A stretch of 64,000 bases of DNA from Siderastrea radians (GCA_964017195.1 OZ024888.1:14685701-14749700), one strand, 5' to 3'. Numbered from the stretch's first letter, positions 1-11,767 are shown. The notes: generated by a model not told the origin, from the letters alone. Program-made: numbers and translations.

Positions 1-1911
1 TTTCACAAGAGTGGAGCGCCTGCGGTGTCACTTTTAATGTTCGCGCAGGCGGTGTGCGTCACGGCCCACAAAGGGTCATGGGTAAAAATATAACTGATGT
101 CCATTTCACTCTAGACACAATGGAGTAAACATCTCACGAGAGACGTTACAATGGCGGTAAAAATGAGAATTAAGACTCTGTTTCCCGTTTTGAAAAGAAT
201 GACTGAGAACACGAATGTAGATTGTTTTGACTGGTTAATTTTTTGGTTACGTGGACCAGGAGAATACGTTTTTTCACGATTCGGAGTCGATCGAATGTGC
301 AAACGTGCAGACTACTATGTAAATAAGAACTGAAACCAGTTCGTTTCTCGGAAAGTTTTTCGTATTTGTTTGGCACTTTGACTAGATCAGCGGTAAAAGA
401 GATCCACAACACTTAGTTTGCTGGTATCGTTCACGGACTTACGCTACCGGGAAAGATTAGAGAGCGCGGACAACGAGCAAGGTGAGAAAGCCGGCTGACG
501 TACGCGTGTGATTACGATTTTTCACAAACATGGAAATCAGATCTTCCTTCAGGCAAAGAAAGCAACACAAGGAAATAGCCTAACAACTTACTGAAAATGT
601 ATTAGACAAAATATTACTTGTGGTAGTCGACCTGGAAATTCCAGTCTTTCCTGATAACAGCCATTCAAAGGGATTCCCCAAGTTTGCTGATGTGAGCTCA
701 CGGCCACACAAAAATAAAAACTTTGTTGTCTTATAACATCATTTATGTTCTTGTCCTTGGTTTTACAAAAGGTTTGTACTTCATCAAGCATGTTTTATTT
801 CCTCTTATATCAAACACTGCACATTAGTTTTCTCAACTTTGCTATAAGACTAGTGATGCTGATCCCAAGGCAGAGCCATACTTCCATATATATATACTCC
901 TCTGCTTCCTATTTTAACAAGTTACTAACCTACATTCCTACAGTCACTTCTTGTCTGCTTAAGAGAGGTGTTTCCTTTTACCGAAAATATGTGAAAATAA
1001 TTTGGTCCAAAGGTTTCACTGTAAAAGATTGCATTTAAGGAAATAATAGAAAAACATTTTCTGTTTGCATAGCCTGATATAAACACGAGAATGGTTGGGA
1101 GAATTGCAGGGAGTGCTCAGCCTGGGTTGTGTATAGACTTTTGAGAATCCCCCCCCCCCCCACTTTAGTGTTTGCTGTATATCAGGCCATCCAAACACAG
1201 GAAAAGTTTTTCCTTGCTTTATTCAACTGTGTTCACACACTTGCATTCAAACACACATCTCAGCCACTCAGAGTGCAAGTTGTATCTTAGTTATTTAAAA
1301 GAACATGTATTTCTCTGTCTTGTCTGTACCAAGTCAGTTGAAAAGTATGGAACATTTGAGTGGATTGCTCCTTCACGTGGACATGTGTAGGCTGGATAGT
1401 AAATAATTTTAACAGTATTATCTGATCTGGTAATTGAAACATCACATATTTGACAGTGTGTACTATCAGAGCTCAGGGATAATTTTTACCTCTAGGAATA
1501 CCTTGCCCGCAAAGCCAGCGCTCTTGCTGAAGTTTGATGAGAAGAAATTTATAGCAAAGCCAGGAGCTTACAGCTTTGCCACGAATTTTTTTTTACCACA
1601 TTCCAGTAACACCACAAAAGACACACACAAGCTAGGGAATGCTGACGGTTCCAGAAATACAGGCAAGGATTGTTGAGAAAGCCCTTCATATGTGACAGCT
1701 TCAATTGTTACTTCACTTTCAGATCACTTCAAATTTCCTTTTAATCCCTGAGGACACTTTGTGATGGCTATCATGATAATTGCTTCTAAAATATCTCACT
1801 GACCTGTGTTTCTGGACGTACCTGAAAGGTAGATAGTTACGCCACACCTGTATATGAACATTTTAAAGATAAAGCAGTATGGCCAAAGCTCCAACCAGAA
1901 CCTGATAATGA
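1..1911. other. No gene recognised
   Basis: Only short open frames without domain or splice context are seen, and both strands give equally weak candidates. A run of about 11 C lies near 1150. A 16-bp sequence at 47-62 (AGGCGGTGTGCGTCAC) recurs inverted at 3674-3689. Confidence 0.5.
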
Positions 1912-2021
1912 TCAGGGGTAAATTCAATAAAACTTTTACAAGTGCAGCTATTGTTTTACAGTTTGAAAAACAATACACTTGTAAATAATAGTTGTAAAAG
2001 TTTTATTGAATTGGCCCCTGA
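1912..2021. repeat. MITE-like element with ~30-bp inverted ends
   Basis: The sequence starts TCAGGGGTAAATTCAATAAA and ends with its near-perfect reverse complement (…GAATTGGCCCCTGA). The arms are about 30 bp and match except for two bases near the tip (GTA versus GCC). It is 110 bp long and non-coding, so a non-autonomous DNA-transposon derivative is likely. No clean target-site duplication is seen. Confidence 0.7.
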
Positions 2022-3043
2022 ATGCAGCTGATCTTCTAAACTTTGGTGTTTGTTATACTGCCAACAGGAGTCAGTAAGTTACTTTACTGTTGTCTTGTTT
2101 GTCAGTTAGAGGGTGTAGTTCATTTACTGTGCTAAAGCACAGTGCTAAAATTTACTTGCAATACAAACAACTTTATTCCAAATGTTTCACTTTGTAGTTT
2201 GGGTTACAAGGCTTCCAAGAATATTAAGTAAATATTTATTTCATCTTCTCTGTGAGAAAAGACTGGTGCACACAGTGCACCCCAGTAGCGGCACTACGGC
2301 AAAAAAAGAAGAAAACCTTCAAACTCCTAAATCAAAGACCAGAGTAGTAGAAGACAACCAAACGAGACATGCACACAGGATACCTATTGCTTTTTGCACT
2401 GATTACTATTTTCACTGGGCACTTTTATCTGTGAACACACCTTTTTTTCAAGTACTCATGCATGAATTTGGGTGCCTTACTACACTGTGAGATGAAGATC
2501 TGTGCTTGGGCTCTAAAGTGATCACCAATTCCATGTGTTTATGTCTTTCTTTAATTCCAAGGTTACAACTTAGCAAACACCTTCTGTCAGTCTGCTTATA
2601 TACCAATAACTCCTGCCTATGCTCACATTTTTAAATTGCCTCTGATGGAGCAAAAGAGAGCTCCGTTTTCAAAATGTGTACACAATATTACATATTTTTG
2701 GATACCCAGTAACACAGCACCAGTCTGTACCAGTGCACAGACACCAAGTGTGAACATATCCATAAGCTATTGGAAATCAAAATTAGCCTCAAAATTCTTA
2801 AGCACTGAAATAAAGTTCATACATAATCTATTCCACTGGTGGCAGAGACGTGCACAGTTGTTGAAGAGCTGACTGTCAGAAAAATAATAAGATTACACAC
2901 AAAACAGTGACAAAACAGTACCAACTTTTGCTTGTACAAGTTGTTTTGCTCACCATTTTATTATCAGAATATACAAATAAAATCACTGTTTATGTATTAA
3001 AATAAGCTCACTTTGTACAGCACCCGTGTAACCTGCTTGGACC
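2022..3043. other. No gene recognised
   Basis: AT-rich sequence with short unsupported frames. On the minus strand an AATAAA hexamer lies near 2955-2962, about 85 bases beyond the end of the small minus-strand ORF that follows. It could serve that ORF as a polyadenylation signal. Confidence 0.4.
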
Positions 3044-3247
3044 TCATAAATTATACAAACAAGGGAGATAAAATGCTGAAATGCCCGAGGCATTACAGAA
3101 ATTGACCTTTTTCCTCTTTTCTGGTTCAAATTTGAGCAGAACCTTTCGAAGTTTGATGTTATTCCCTTCGTGTTGGCTTTCATCTCGGTCTACTTTCTCA
3201 TCCGGTTTCCCGGGAGATCTGCTACTTGGTTTACATGTTCTCTTCAT
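3044..3247 (-). CDS. Possible small hypothetical protein or first exon (67 codons)
   Basis: An ATG-initiated minus-strand frame encodes a charged protein beginning MKRTCKPSSRSPGKPDEK, rich in Lys, Glu and Arg over its first ~50 residues. The composition (KLRKVLLKFEPEKRKK) looks more like selected protein than the antisense frame, which is hydrophobic and serine/leucine-rich. An AAAAAG|GTCAAT sequence about 50 codons in could be a weak splice donor, making this a first exon, or the frame could simply read on to its stop. An AATAAA hexamer lies about 85 bases downstream. No domain is recognised, no neighbour supports a role, and the ORF may be fortuitous. Confidence 0.3.
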   Translation of the reverse strand: MKRTCKPSSRSPGKPDEKVDRDESQHEGNNIKLRKVLLKFEPEKRKKVNFCNASGISAFYLPCLYNL

Positions 3248-4019
3248 TCTACGATACTTTCAACGGCTTGTAACGGAGAAACTATAAGGGGTAGACCCGG
3301 GTAGACCCCAAAATTTCAAAAGAAGAAAAGTTATACTACCTAACTGGCCAAGATAATGGGCAAATACCGTTAACAGTAAGCAGCTTCGAGTCCAAGAAGA
3401 ACTGTGACATTAACAGTGAAATCAACATGGCGGCTTTCAACTAGCTGCCCACTTTGAACTTCTCATTAACGCGACTAAAACATTTACCTTCAACGATAAC
3501 CTGACCAGAACTAAGATATGGTATTCCAAAAACTTCAGGATGAGGTATAATTCCGAGAACAAAATCACAAACGTCGAAAATAACGAAAATTCCACCTCAT
3601 ACACTTCTCGAAGCGGCTCTTTCCGAGCGCCAAAATGCCTACACAAATGACGCGTTCTGATTGGTCAAATCTCGTGACGCACACCGCCTGATGTTCGCGG
3701 TAACGCCTTTTTTCCGATTTATTGACTTACAAGACGCATGCAGAGTGAAAGACAAATCCTCTAAGCTCTGACATATTTTGACATCAGATATTAAAAAAAA
3801 ATTGCGCTGAGCAAAGCTCGCGGTCCGCTCCACGCGGCAGACGTCCCTAGGGAGAAAGTAAAGGAAAAAGAATTAGCTTAGCGGGAAAATGAAACTCCTC
3901 TATCAATAAACGGCCTAGAAAAAATTTTGCTCAGTGTTAGCAGTCTAAACTATAATATAAAGTGTACAATGCCCAGCCAAAGCAGAAAACAGTATGTTAG
4001 TGCGATGCGGTGTTCAAGG
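3248..4019. other. No gene recognised
   Basis: Short unsupported frames only. It contains 3674-3689, the inverted partner of the sequence at 47-62. Confidence 0.4.
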
Positions 4020-4500
4020 TCAATATTCTGCCCGACAGATAACAACAGCTTAGTACAGAACTGACTACCCAAGTAAGACAAACTACTCGACAGATAACAG
4101 CAGTTCAATACAGAACTGACTACCCAAGTAAAGCAGTCTGCTCGACAGATAACAACAGTTCAGTAAAAAGCTGACTACCCAAGTAGAGCAAAATAGGTTA
4201 GCGCACGTACATTAACAGCTGCATGTGAGTTAGTAAAATGTAAGCGGCAAGCTTAGGTTAAAATCCTGCTCGACAGTTAACAACAGCTCAGTACAGAACT
4301 GACTACCCAAGTGAGACAAACTACTGGACAGATAACAACAGTCCAACACAGAACTGACTACCCAAGTAAAGCAGTCTTCTCGACAGATAACAACAGTTCA
4401 ATAAAAAGCTGACTCCCCAAGTAGAGCAGAATCAGTTAGCGCGCGCGAAGGTTGATATCCCGCGTGCTAGACAGACAAAAACAACTCACTAAAAAAACTG
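4020..4500. repeat. Tandem repeat, 58-60 bp unit, two blocks of three
   Basis: A unit with the core CGACAGATAACAACAGTTCA, followed by ACTGACTACCCAAGTA, occurs three times at about 4029-4195 and three more times at about 4267-4435. A ~70-bp spacer separates the blocks, and a degenerate seventh unit lies near 4468-4515. Within each block the third unit carries AAAAAGCTGACT instead of ACAGAACTGACT and is followed by GTAGAGCA and GGTTAGCGC or AGTTAGCGC. The whole three-unit block therefore appears to have duplicated as a higher-order repeat. No coding frame runs through it. Confidence 0.85.
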
Positions 4501-5265
4501 ACTAGCCACGACCAAGTGAAACAAAGCAATTCAGTGCGAGCACATATGATGGCTTATAATAGCATACACAGTCAAACTCGTATTTTCAACTTCAACTTAC
4601 CAGTACTCCTTTCCTTGCGTTGATCATCGGGAATTACACGCAAGTCCCGCGAGCTCGTATATCCCGCCAATTCGTTTCAATCATCAGAATACCAAAAATA
4701 CCAGCTCTCCAAAAGTTTGATGAATTTTCTTTTGGGTTCGTAATCATCTATCCTCGTGATATACCAAGGACAGAAAAAGTCGAAAATACACACCGGGCAT
4801 CCATAGTTCCAGAAATAAATTATAAACGATTTCGAGAAGGCGCCGCACTTCATTTATTCCTTATAGTTACCCACGTAGAAATCAAAATAAATGGCCTGAT
4901 CAGTGACCAATGTCGATCTCTCTTTTCTTCCATAAAATGGTACTTAACAAACGCGATTTGCCAGGCTTTGTAAAGAGCATCGAGAACCGGAATCGATAAA
5001 CAACTTACAATTCACGCTTGCATAATTCGCTTGCAGAAATTCATTGGCATTCTCGCGACAAAATGCAGATTCTTCATGAGAGTCTTGGCTACAAAATCCA
5101 ATGAAATTTTACCAATCACTATGAGGTTTCAAAACGGTGTACAAACCGTTTCAGCAAAGTAATTACCATAAAATGGACGAACACATTACACGCCGCATGG
5201 CGGTAACTTATGATTGAGAACGCAAAAGCAGAAACTGTGTGACTCAAATAATACTGTACTGTCTG
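4500..5265. other. No gene recognised
   Basis: A 117-codon plus-strand open frame at 4620-4973 shows no domain, signal sequence or conserved pattern and is left unannotated. Nothing else is seen. Confidence 0.4.
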
Positions 5266-5445
5266 TACGTGGTTTTAGCCGAAGGCAAAAATTTAACACT
5301 TGGATACAGAAGTTACATAATTTATAGTCGCTTTACTTTTGCTTAGTTACGTTCTTTGTTGATGTCTGCAAAGAGAATAACGAAAGCCAATGACTACTGA
5401 AAAGGGACATTAAACGTTAATTTTGTGCAAAAGTGTAATAGGGTT
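5266..5445 (+). repeat. Dispersed repeat, copy 1 (partner at 9961-10130)
   Basis: The stretch from AGCCGAAGGCAAAAATTTAA through GCATTAAACGTTAATTTTGTG-like sequence is repeated in the same orientation at 9961-10130. Divergence is moderate, with several small indels. It is non-coding and its class is not recognised. Confidence 0.7.
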
Positions 5446-6190
5446 TCCCGATTTAGCGGAAAATTCACTTAAATCGAACACATTTTTCCGCCTATTGAAA
5501 ACGTTATTGAAATCACTTAGTTTGCCCATTCTTGCATAACAGGAAGCCTGCACAAATTTTCGCGGCAGAGGTATCTCAACACCTCTGAAGATACTGAAGA
5601 AGTCGTTGCAGTCAGAGCTTTGCAGGGATGCAGATCTCTAACGTATATTCGGTCGGTATTTAGAAAGCTATTTTTAGAAATAATAATTGTAGTCGGGATA
5701 AGTATGCAGTATGGGAACTAATGCCTTGTTTTCACGAGAGAGCTCTACAAAGGTTTTTTTCTGACTGTGGTCTGATAACTTGACCTCAGTTATTTCAGGG
5801 GGCAAGATAACCAAGGTAGACGTAGAAAAAAAACTATATACTATATATACTCCATCTCACGCAACAGGAGGCAACGTTCGGCCAATCGTGCATCGCGGTC
5901 ATTGCGAGTACACACAGAACACTCTATTGGATTTCGAAAAATATCTATTTCTAGTGTATTTCGACACCAGAGACCATTTTTACCCAAGTGGGTTCCAATA
6001 AAATTTTTCAAAATGAGAAAATATATTAAAAAGGTCTTGAATTAGAAAATATTGTAGATGCTAATTGTGAAGACAAATAAACAAAAGTCGTTAAAAATGC
6101 GAGGCGACCAGTTTCTGATGACTTGCTAACGTGGTCCATGCGCATTTTATCAACACTGGTGGGTGTTGATATTTGTGGTGTTGATGCATC
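5446..6190. other. No gene recognised
   Basis: A 73-codon frame at 5780-6001 has no recognisable feature. Short AT-rich palindromic sequence (ATACTATATATAC) occurs near 5838. Confidence 0.35.
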
Positions 6191-6370
6191 AGTCAACTCC
6201 AGCTGCGTCCATGCCCCCCCCCCCCCGGGCTAACCCCCGGCATTAGCATTTTTTTTCTCTTGGATGGCAAATTCCCCGGGGATGGGAACACTTAAGCTAC
6301 CAAATGCCCCGCGGTGGGGACGAAGGAAGAGGGTAAATGCCCCGCCCCCGGGATGGTACGTCCCCAATCA
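6190..6370. repeat. C/G-rich low-complexity tract
   Basis: A run of about 14 C at 6212-6226 is followed by repeated AAATGCCCCG / AAATTCCCCGGGG / CCGCCCCCGGGATGG motifs to about 6370. This looks like simple-sequence or decayed repeat DNA, not coding sequence. Confidence 0.6.
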
Positions 6371-6780
6371 ACACTGCAGCAGTTTTCATTCATTGCACCA
6401 TAATGGCACTTTCAGCATTCATCATGTAGGCCTGCCTCTCCGTCTTCTATTGTTTGTAATGGCACTATCCGGTGTTAATAAACTTAATAACGCTAAGCAT
6501 GGTATTTTAATATTTCACAGACAACACTACATGATAGTTGATTGTTACTTAAATGTTTGAGAACAGTTCGCTGGTAAACAAAAATCTTGACATTATAAAA
6601 GTCATCTGTTGTGAATAATATGCGAAAGTATAAAACGTCGATCCCTATACACATGTTTTTAGAATTTAATAATCGATCATTATAGTTTAAGAGTTATCGC
6701 GACTAAATTTTATTTAAATCCTTGATCAAAGAAGCATGCGTACGTCGATTCACGTTGATCGTTTCCAATCTCGCTATATT
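6371..6780. other. No gene recognised
   Basis: AT-rich, non-repetitive as far as can be seen, with no coding signal. Confidence 0.35.
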
Positions 6781-6898
6781 TAACAATTATTCTACGAGGG
6801 CGCGCTGGATATGAAATGATAGATAACCAACGAGGCGCGTAGCGCCGAGTTGGTTATAATCATTTGATATTCAGCAAGCCCGAGTAGAATAATTGTTT
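6781..6898. repeat. Foldback/MITE element with AACAATTATT ends
   Basis: The left arm runs TAACAATTATTCTACGAGGG and the right arm ends CGAGTAGAATAATTGTT. The arms pair with each other through GATATGAAATGAT / ATCATTTGATATTC and ACCAACGAGGCGCG / GCGCCGAGTTGGT to a very short loop near 6839. About 117 bp, almost entirely self-complementary. Elements with the same AACAATTATT tips occur at 16326 and 58199. Confidence 0.75.
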
Positions 6899-8138
6899 TA
6901 TTAAAAACTTAACTACTATTTTTGTTAAAAAAAAACCAAGAAAGAAAGAGAAAAATGAGAAAAGGGATAAAAAGGGAGCAAGAATCGATCACATGACTGA
7001 ACGAAAAAGGCGCCAAAACCTTGCAAAGTGTTGCAGCGTTTCATTGCAAAGCTGAATGAATCAATGAAAACTGCTCGAAAGTGAACGAAGTGGCACAAGT
7101 TTGGGAAAAAAATCTTCTAATTATTGGCTCTGAAATATGGTACATGTTTGATTTTTCCCGAAACATTGTTGTAATCATCGTTCAAAGCGGATTGAAGCTG
7201 TACAATTTCACCATATTAGCTGCTGGAGTTGAAACAGAACAAGTTTGTAATCTGTTCGCACAACGGAGCCATCATGTGCGTGTTTGATCGAAATGAAGAC
7301 AGAACCAATTTGAACTTGAAGAAGTAATTTCTATGCAGCTCAGAAGCAAGATTACTGTAGCGAGGAACATTAGAATTCACCATCATAGTTTGTTTAATGT
7401 AAAGCACAAAATGCAGTTGTTCTCGGTTTAGAGGTTGCGGACGGAATGGTAAAAACAACATTCAAACAACTGGAAAAGCGATTGAACTCCGTTTACATGG
7501 CATCCGATTTCTATCTGAGCATTTGGACCTGTTGGAACAGAGAGCTACAACGAGTGCAGGTAAACCAGTGTCAATTTTGCGTGTTAAAGCCGAAAGAAAG
7601 TTTCACCCTTCCTTCGGCCTTCTTGGTAGTTTGCAGCTGTAGTTTGTTTAGTACTTGTTTAGACTGCTTCATGATTTTCGCACCGAATCGTCATGAATGT
7701 GTGACAGTTGTTATTAAATGCTTCTGCCCCATTTCACTGTGTTCAATTTTGTCTTGTCTTGATATTTTGAAGTGGAAAGGCTTCCTGATAAAACCTACCG
7801 TTTGTTCAATTTTAATGATCGACGTGACGATCCGACGATGAAAGAAATTAAGCTTACTTGTAAACACAAAGTTCAATGCTTAAATTTCTAATTTCTTTTT
7901 CTGCACAGTTTCTTCAAACAATTTTGACTTGTGTTAGACGACGCTGTTAGTGACGCTGTTGGACTTTCTGCTTAATTCAAATTCGCTGCCAAGTGATTTT
8001 TCTTGTCCATTTTTCTCGCCGGGTTGCTGGCGAGGAAAAAACTTCCAGCTGACTTTGTTCATTTTGTTGTTGAGTGTTCATTGTCCATATTTGGTCACAG
8101 CAGGTATATGAGCTGATAGCCTGGCTCCGTTCAGCCAA
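6899..8138. other. No gene recognised
   Basis: Frames at 7081-7287, 7216-7461 and 7446-7841 (131 codons, plus) show no domain and overlap each other on opposite strands. None is supported. Confidence 0.35.
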
Positions 8139-8366
8139 TCAGAATGGTAGAAATCCAATATACCTAGTCCAGTTTTTAATAAATAGTGATAGCTCAAGTT
8201 GTACCTTGATAAGCAATGAAGAAATGCATAAAATCGAGAAAACCTCCACTAGTTTGTCCAGTCCATGACGGTCGATCCAATCTGCGACTAACTGCTGGTC
8301 CTTTGCGATAAAATCCTCCGTGTTTGGATTTCGAGTCGGAAAAACCACGAGTGTGTCAAAATCCAT
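8139..8366 (-). CDS. Unidentified ORF, possibly TE-derived
   Basis: A minus-strand ATG frame of 75 codons begins MDFDTLVVFPTRNPNTED, with a protein-like first ~45 residues (FIAKDQQLVADWIDRHGLDK) and then a hydrophobic, less convincing tail. The first part could be an exon or a decayed transposon reading frame. It lies just left of inverted-repeat element 8635-9311 in a gene-poor stretch. I do not recognise the family and no splice sites decide its structure. Confidence 0.25.
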   Translation of the reverse strand: MDFDTLVVFPTRNPNTEDFIAKDQQLVADWIDRHGLDKLVEVFSILCISSLLIKVQLELSLFIKNWTRYIGFLPF

Positions 8367-8634
8367 AAATAAAAGAGCAGCAGTGTTTTAACGGGTCTAA
8401 AATTCCTCGGCTTTGCCTCGGAAAAAACACCCACTATAAAGTTTTATAGTGTATAGTTTTGGTTGTTTACCATTTACATGGGCAAACCGGTCGGTTTACG
8501 GTTTGGGCAAATGGTAAGCAAATTTCCGTATTGGGAAATTCCGTTCGGGACTGGCGCTTACCATTTGCAGAAATCCCTCCCATTTACGAAAAAATTTATA
8601 TGACGGCGACGACTGACGAGAAGGTCACAAAACA

Positions 8635-9311
8635 AAAGCTTTAATTAACAAAACAACGACTCTGCACGTGCGTTACTCTTGGTACATTTCTTTGCCGTTC
8701 TGTGCACAACTACAACGTGAAATGACAAAATTCAAAGTTTGGTGTAGCATGTGTAGAACGCGGACACACGACGGTGAATTTTCGTTTTTGATAATAATAA
8801 CATGATAATAACAACTTTATTTGCGGGTCAAGTGACCTAGCACCCTGTAAAGATAGGGCGCTAACTGGGGACACATAGCTATTTGCTTATGAATTCTCTA
8901 TTGAAACGCCGTCCTTACAAATACAGCTCCTGGATAATTCGACTACGTTAAATAGGCAAAACGAGTCGGAATAATCGCCAAGAAGTTTAAAAGATTGTGA
9001 AGTCATTTTAGAGGTGACATTTCCTTCCCGTCGCCATCGTAATTGCTTAAACCTCTCTCTAATATGGGGACAGAAAATGGCCGCAGGAGCCTGCAACTGG
9101 TATCAAAGATTAGGTTTGAACAAATGGAACACGAATTTCCGTTTGGAACATTCCGTCCAGAAAAACAGGACTACCTTTTCAGACGTTCCTTTGCTCCCGG
9201 AAATTTTCCACTGGAACGATCCGAAAAGTCGTGTACCATTTACTTTCCAACCGGAATTTCCGGAAAGTTTTGGAAATGGTGCAGAGTCGTTGTTTTGTTA
9301 ATTAAAGCTTT
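8635..9311. mobile_element. Element bounded by perfect 33-bp inverted repeats
   Basis: Positions 8635-8667 (starting AAAGCTTTAATTAACAAAAC, ending CGACTCTGCAC) are exactly reverse-complemented at 9279-9311. The 611-bp interior is non-coding, although short frames such as 9043-9348 run through it. TCACAA occurs just outside both ends (8624 and 9315) but not immediately at the tips, so a target duplication is uncertain. Perfect arms suggest a recently active non-autonomous DNA element. Confidence 0.7.
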
Positions 9312-9960
9312 GTCTCACAAGAAACTTGCCGAAAGGGCGTGTCCCTAGTGAGTTCAAACAAATGCGCTTTTGAAAAGGAAGAAATTTTTACACGACAAAA
9401 ACATCTTCTGTCTCATACGTGCTTCAGCTACTATTCTCACTGGGGCCATCTCGCACAAACGCCTTCAATCCCTGGGATTCAAGGTGAAAAATTCCCGTGT
9501 ACACGTGGTCTCCTGAGAGAGTCCGTTTTGCATAGGTTTGGTATAAATAGGCCTGTTTTATCCTGTTTATTCCTCTTTTCGTTAAAACGTACGTCAGTCC
9601 CGCCAGTCTTGCGCTTGCTGCCCTTCCCTCCTCCCCCCAGCGATGACTCTTGTTTCCACCCTAAAGCTAGCTCCCGCTCCTTTTCGCCTCCGGGCTCGCT
9701 TCTTCCCATAACTTATCCTTGCCTGGGGCGTTTGGGAGTGAGGGTACCCAGTGAGAATTTATTACGAAGGAGTCAACATCCCTTTTTGTTGTCGAACGTT
9801 TTGGGAGCCGAAAATTTTGAAGAAGAAGAAAAGGGGAACCCGCCAAACCTGTAGAGTTATTCTAAAGACAACTCACTTGGTTAGTGAGTGAGTGGTGTAG
9901 GATTTTTTTGGTTGAGCGACACAGAACGACGAGAAATAAATTGCCTGCAATGAACCCACG
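9312..9960. other. No gene recognised
   Basis: A 171-codon plus-strand frame (9339-9854) is proline/serine-rich and has an antisense competitor. There is no domain or splice support, so it is treated as chance. Confidence 0.4.
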
Positions 9961-10130
9961 AGGTTTCAGCTGAAGGCAAAAATTCAACACTTGGATAATG
10001 AAATTACACTGTATTCGCTTCACTTTTTTTTCGTTACGTTCTTTTAGATGTTTTCAAAGAGAAAAGCGAAAGCCGTTTAATGACTACTGAAAACGGGCAT
10101 TAAACGTTGATTTTGTGCAAAGGTAAATCC
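9961..10130 (+). repeat. Dispersed repeat, copy 2 (partner at 5266-5445)
   Basis: Same orientation as the copy at 5266. Shared landmarks are GAAGGCAAAAATT, AACACTTGGATA, TTCGTTACGTTCTTT-like sequence, AATGACTACTGAAAA and CATTAAACGTT. Non-coding. Confidence 0.7.
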
Positions 10131-10231
10131 ACTGTGTAATGCCGAATTGAATTACTTGAAAGAATCGGATTAAATATTCAGTCACCATTTTTTGTGCCAG
10201 TTTATGTTTTGATAAATAATATTAATAATTA

Positions 10232-10318
10232 AGTCACATGCACTGACTTGATATCTGACAAACACCGCATACTAATTAGGAGTGTTTTCAATCAGATATA
10301 AAGTCACTGCACGTGACG
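10232..10318. repeat. Short foldback sequence
   Basis: AGTCACATGCACTGACTT… followed by GATATCTGA is mirrored by TCAGATATAAAGTCACTGCA…CGTGAC, giving ~26-bp imperfect arms and a ~33-nt loop. Probably a small MITE or decayed element. Confidence 0.55.
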
Positions 10319-10740
10319 TATTATCGATCATTTGATCGGTACAATTGGGCTTATGAATTATTAATGAGTTTTTGAATTGTTTTGAAATCGCGGCAGCCTA
10401 TTGTATTTGCTTTTGAAAGTCCTTCTTATTGTCAAATATCTCAATAGAAAATAGACAAGAATAACTGAAAAAGCATTGTGCAAATTGCCCCAACAACACA
10501 TTTTCATCATCAATTAGTTAGCAAAGCAAAAAAGTCTTTCCGATTCCGCTATTCCAAGTCAGCCAAAGCATTCATTTGGAAATAATAAGTCGGCAAGTTA
10601 ACCGTTTCTAAATTAATCCTATAGAACTGAAGGGGACCGCAATTTCAGAGTGGAACTTATTAATGAAGATCAAATAAACGCAAACAAGTTGTTAAATTAA
10701 AATACCACTTTTCTAGAGCTTTTCTTTTCTTTTTTTTTTT
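10319..10740. other. No gene recognised
   Basis: AT-rich sequence ending in a T-rich tract at about 10722-10740. No coding signal. Confidence 0.35.
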
Positions 10741-10874
10741 CTCGGTGTAAGAACCTGACAAGATTTTCTTTGTTTGTTAGCTTTTGTTTTGCTATACGGT
10801 ATACGGTATTGTTTAAAATGTTTTGTTTCCTTTGTTTTACGTCATCCGTGAGTTTCACAGGTTCTTACACCGAG
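10741..10874. repeat. MITE with 17-bp perfect inverted ends
   Basis: CTCGGTGTAAGAACCTG at 10741-10757 is exactly reverse-complemented at 10858-10874. The 134-bp element has a T-rich non-coding interior. No unambiguous target duplication is seen. Confidence 0.75.
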
Positions 10875-11070
10875 GTAAAGCCCAGGCGATTAAAATGTTT
10901 TCCGAATAACTACTCTCGGCTTTTGTAATAGTTTCTGTCAATTAGCATGATTAAAACTGACACATTTGAAAGATTAAATATGTATTGTAAATATGAGATT
11001 TACCAAACGGCTAAATATGAATAGCTAAGAGCGAAACATCAAAAGCTAAACCAATCTTGTCTGAAAGCTG

Positions 11071-11312
11071 AATAGTCCATTTTACAGTGATGTGCTTAGT
11101 GATCTGGCCTTTGAGTGGAAGTGTGGCTGGAGTTGACCTTGTTTTGATAAAGTCCCTCCTGCTTTTCACATGTAAATCACGTTGTTCTCATGCTAACTAG
11201 TTTGTATTTACACATGAAAAGCAGGAGGGTTTGTACCAAAACAAGGTCAACTCCAGCCTCACTTCCACTCAAGGGCCAGGTCACTAAGGACACAACTGTA
11301 AAATAGCCTATT
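11071..11312. repeat. Foldback element with ~95-bp arms
   Basis: The left arm starts AATAGTCCATTTTACAGT and the right arm ends ACTGTAAAATAGCCTATT. Both arms contain the complementary GGCTGGAGTTGACCTTGTTT core and CTCCTGCTTTTCA, with a loop near 11175-11210. Arm identity is about 85-90% by eye. It lies four bases from the next element at 11317. Confidence 0.75.
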
Positions 11313-11316
11313 AATA

Positions 11317-11767
11317 CACTCGATTGAAAAAAAACGTTGTCACATGAAAAGTACAAACCCTTGACGATGAGACCTAATGGATTTATGGGTAGATGTATAA
11401 TACCATTTACATATTCAAAAAATGAGACTGTTCTTTTGCGACTGATGTTGATTGCAGTAGAGTTACACGTGCTAGTGGAAGCGGTGCAAGCCTTTCTGAA
11501 AGTGGCCAAATTGACTGAATAAGGACCAATTTGAGCGCTATACAGAAACATATAGTGCAAAATTTGCAAACGTTTGCATTCGTTCACGTTCACATTTTTC
11601 GCTGGAAAACTATTCGGAAATAAGGAAATATTGTGTTGTGTTGTTCCAGTACTGTACGAAAACAATCACTCACTGATTATGCAAATGCAGTTATATTGTA
11701 CGAACAGCTTGTGTCTCACCTACTTAGGTTTATAGTTTTCACGTGACAACGTTTTTTCAATCGAGTG
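11317..11767. mobile_element. TA-flanked inverted-repeat element (Tc1/mariner-like MITE)
   Basis: Ends CACTCGATTG…CAATCGAGTG with ~40-bp imperfect inverted repeats (CGTTGTCAC[A/G]TGAAAA follows on each side). TA is present at both flanks (11315-11316, 11768-11769), as expected for Tc1/mariner-type insertion. At 451 bp it is too short for a transposase. A 162-codon minus frame spans this element and the neighbouring foldback, and is probably chance. Confidence 0.7.

Noticed and set aside
4020..4500. CRISPR-like appearance of regularly spaced repeats
   Set aside because: The repeats are contiguous 58-60 bp tandem units without unique spacers, and the sequence is eukaryotic.
7446..7841. 131-codon plus-strand ORF
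   Set aside because: No recognisable motif and an overlapping minus frame; length alone is not evidence in AT-rich DNA.
9339..9854. 171-codon plus-strand ORF
   Set aside because: Proline/serine low-complexity composition, an antisense competitor and no domain or splice support.
11177..11665. 162-codon minus-strand ORF
   Set aside because: It runs across the boundary of two separate inverted-repeat elements, so continuity is accidental.
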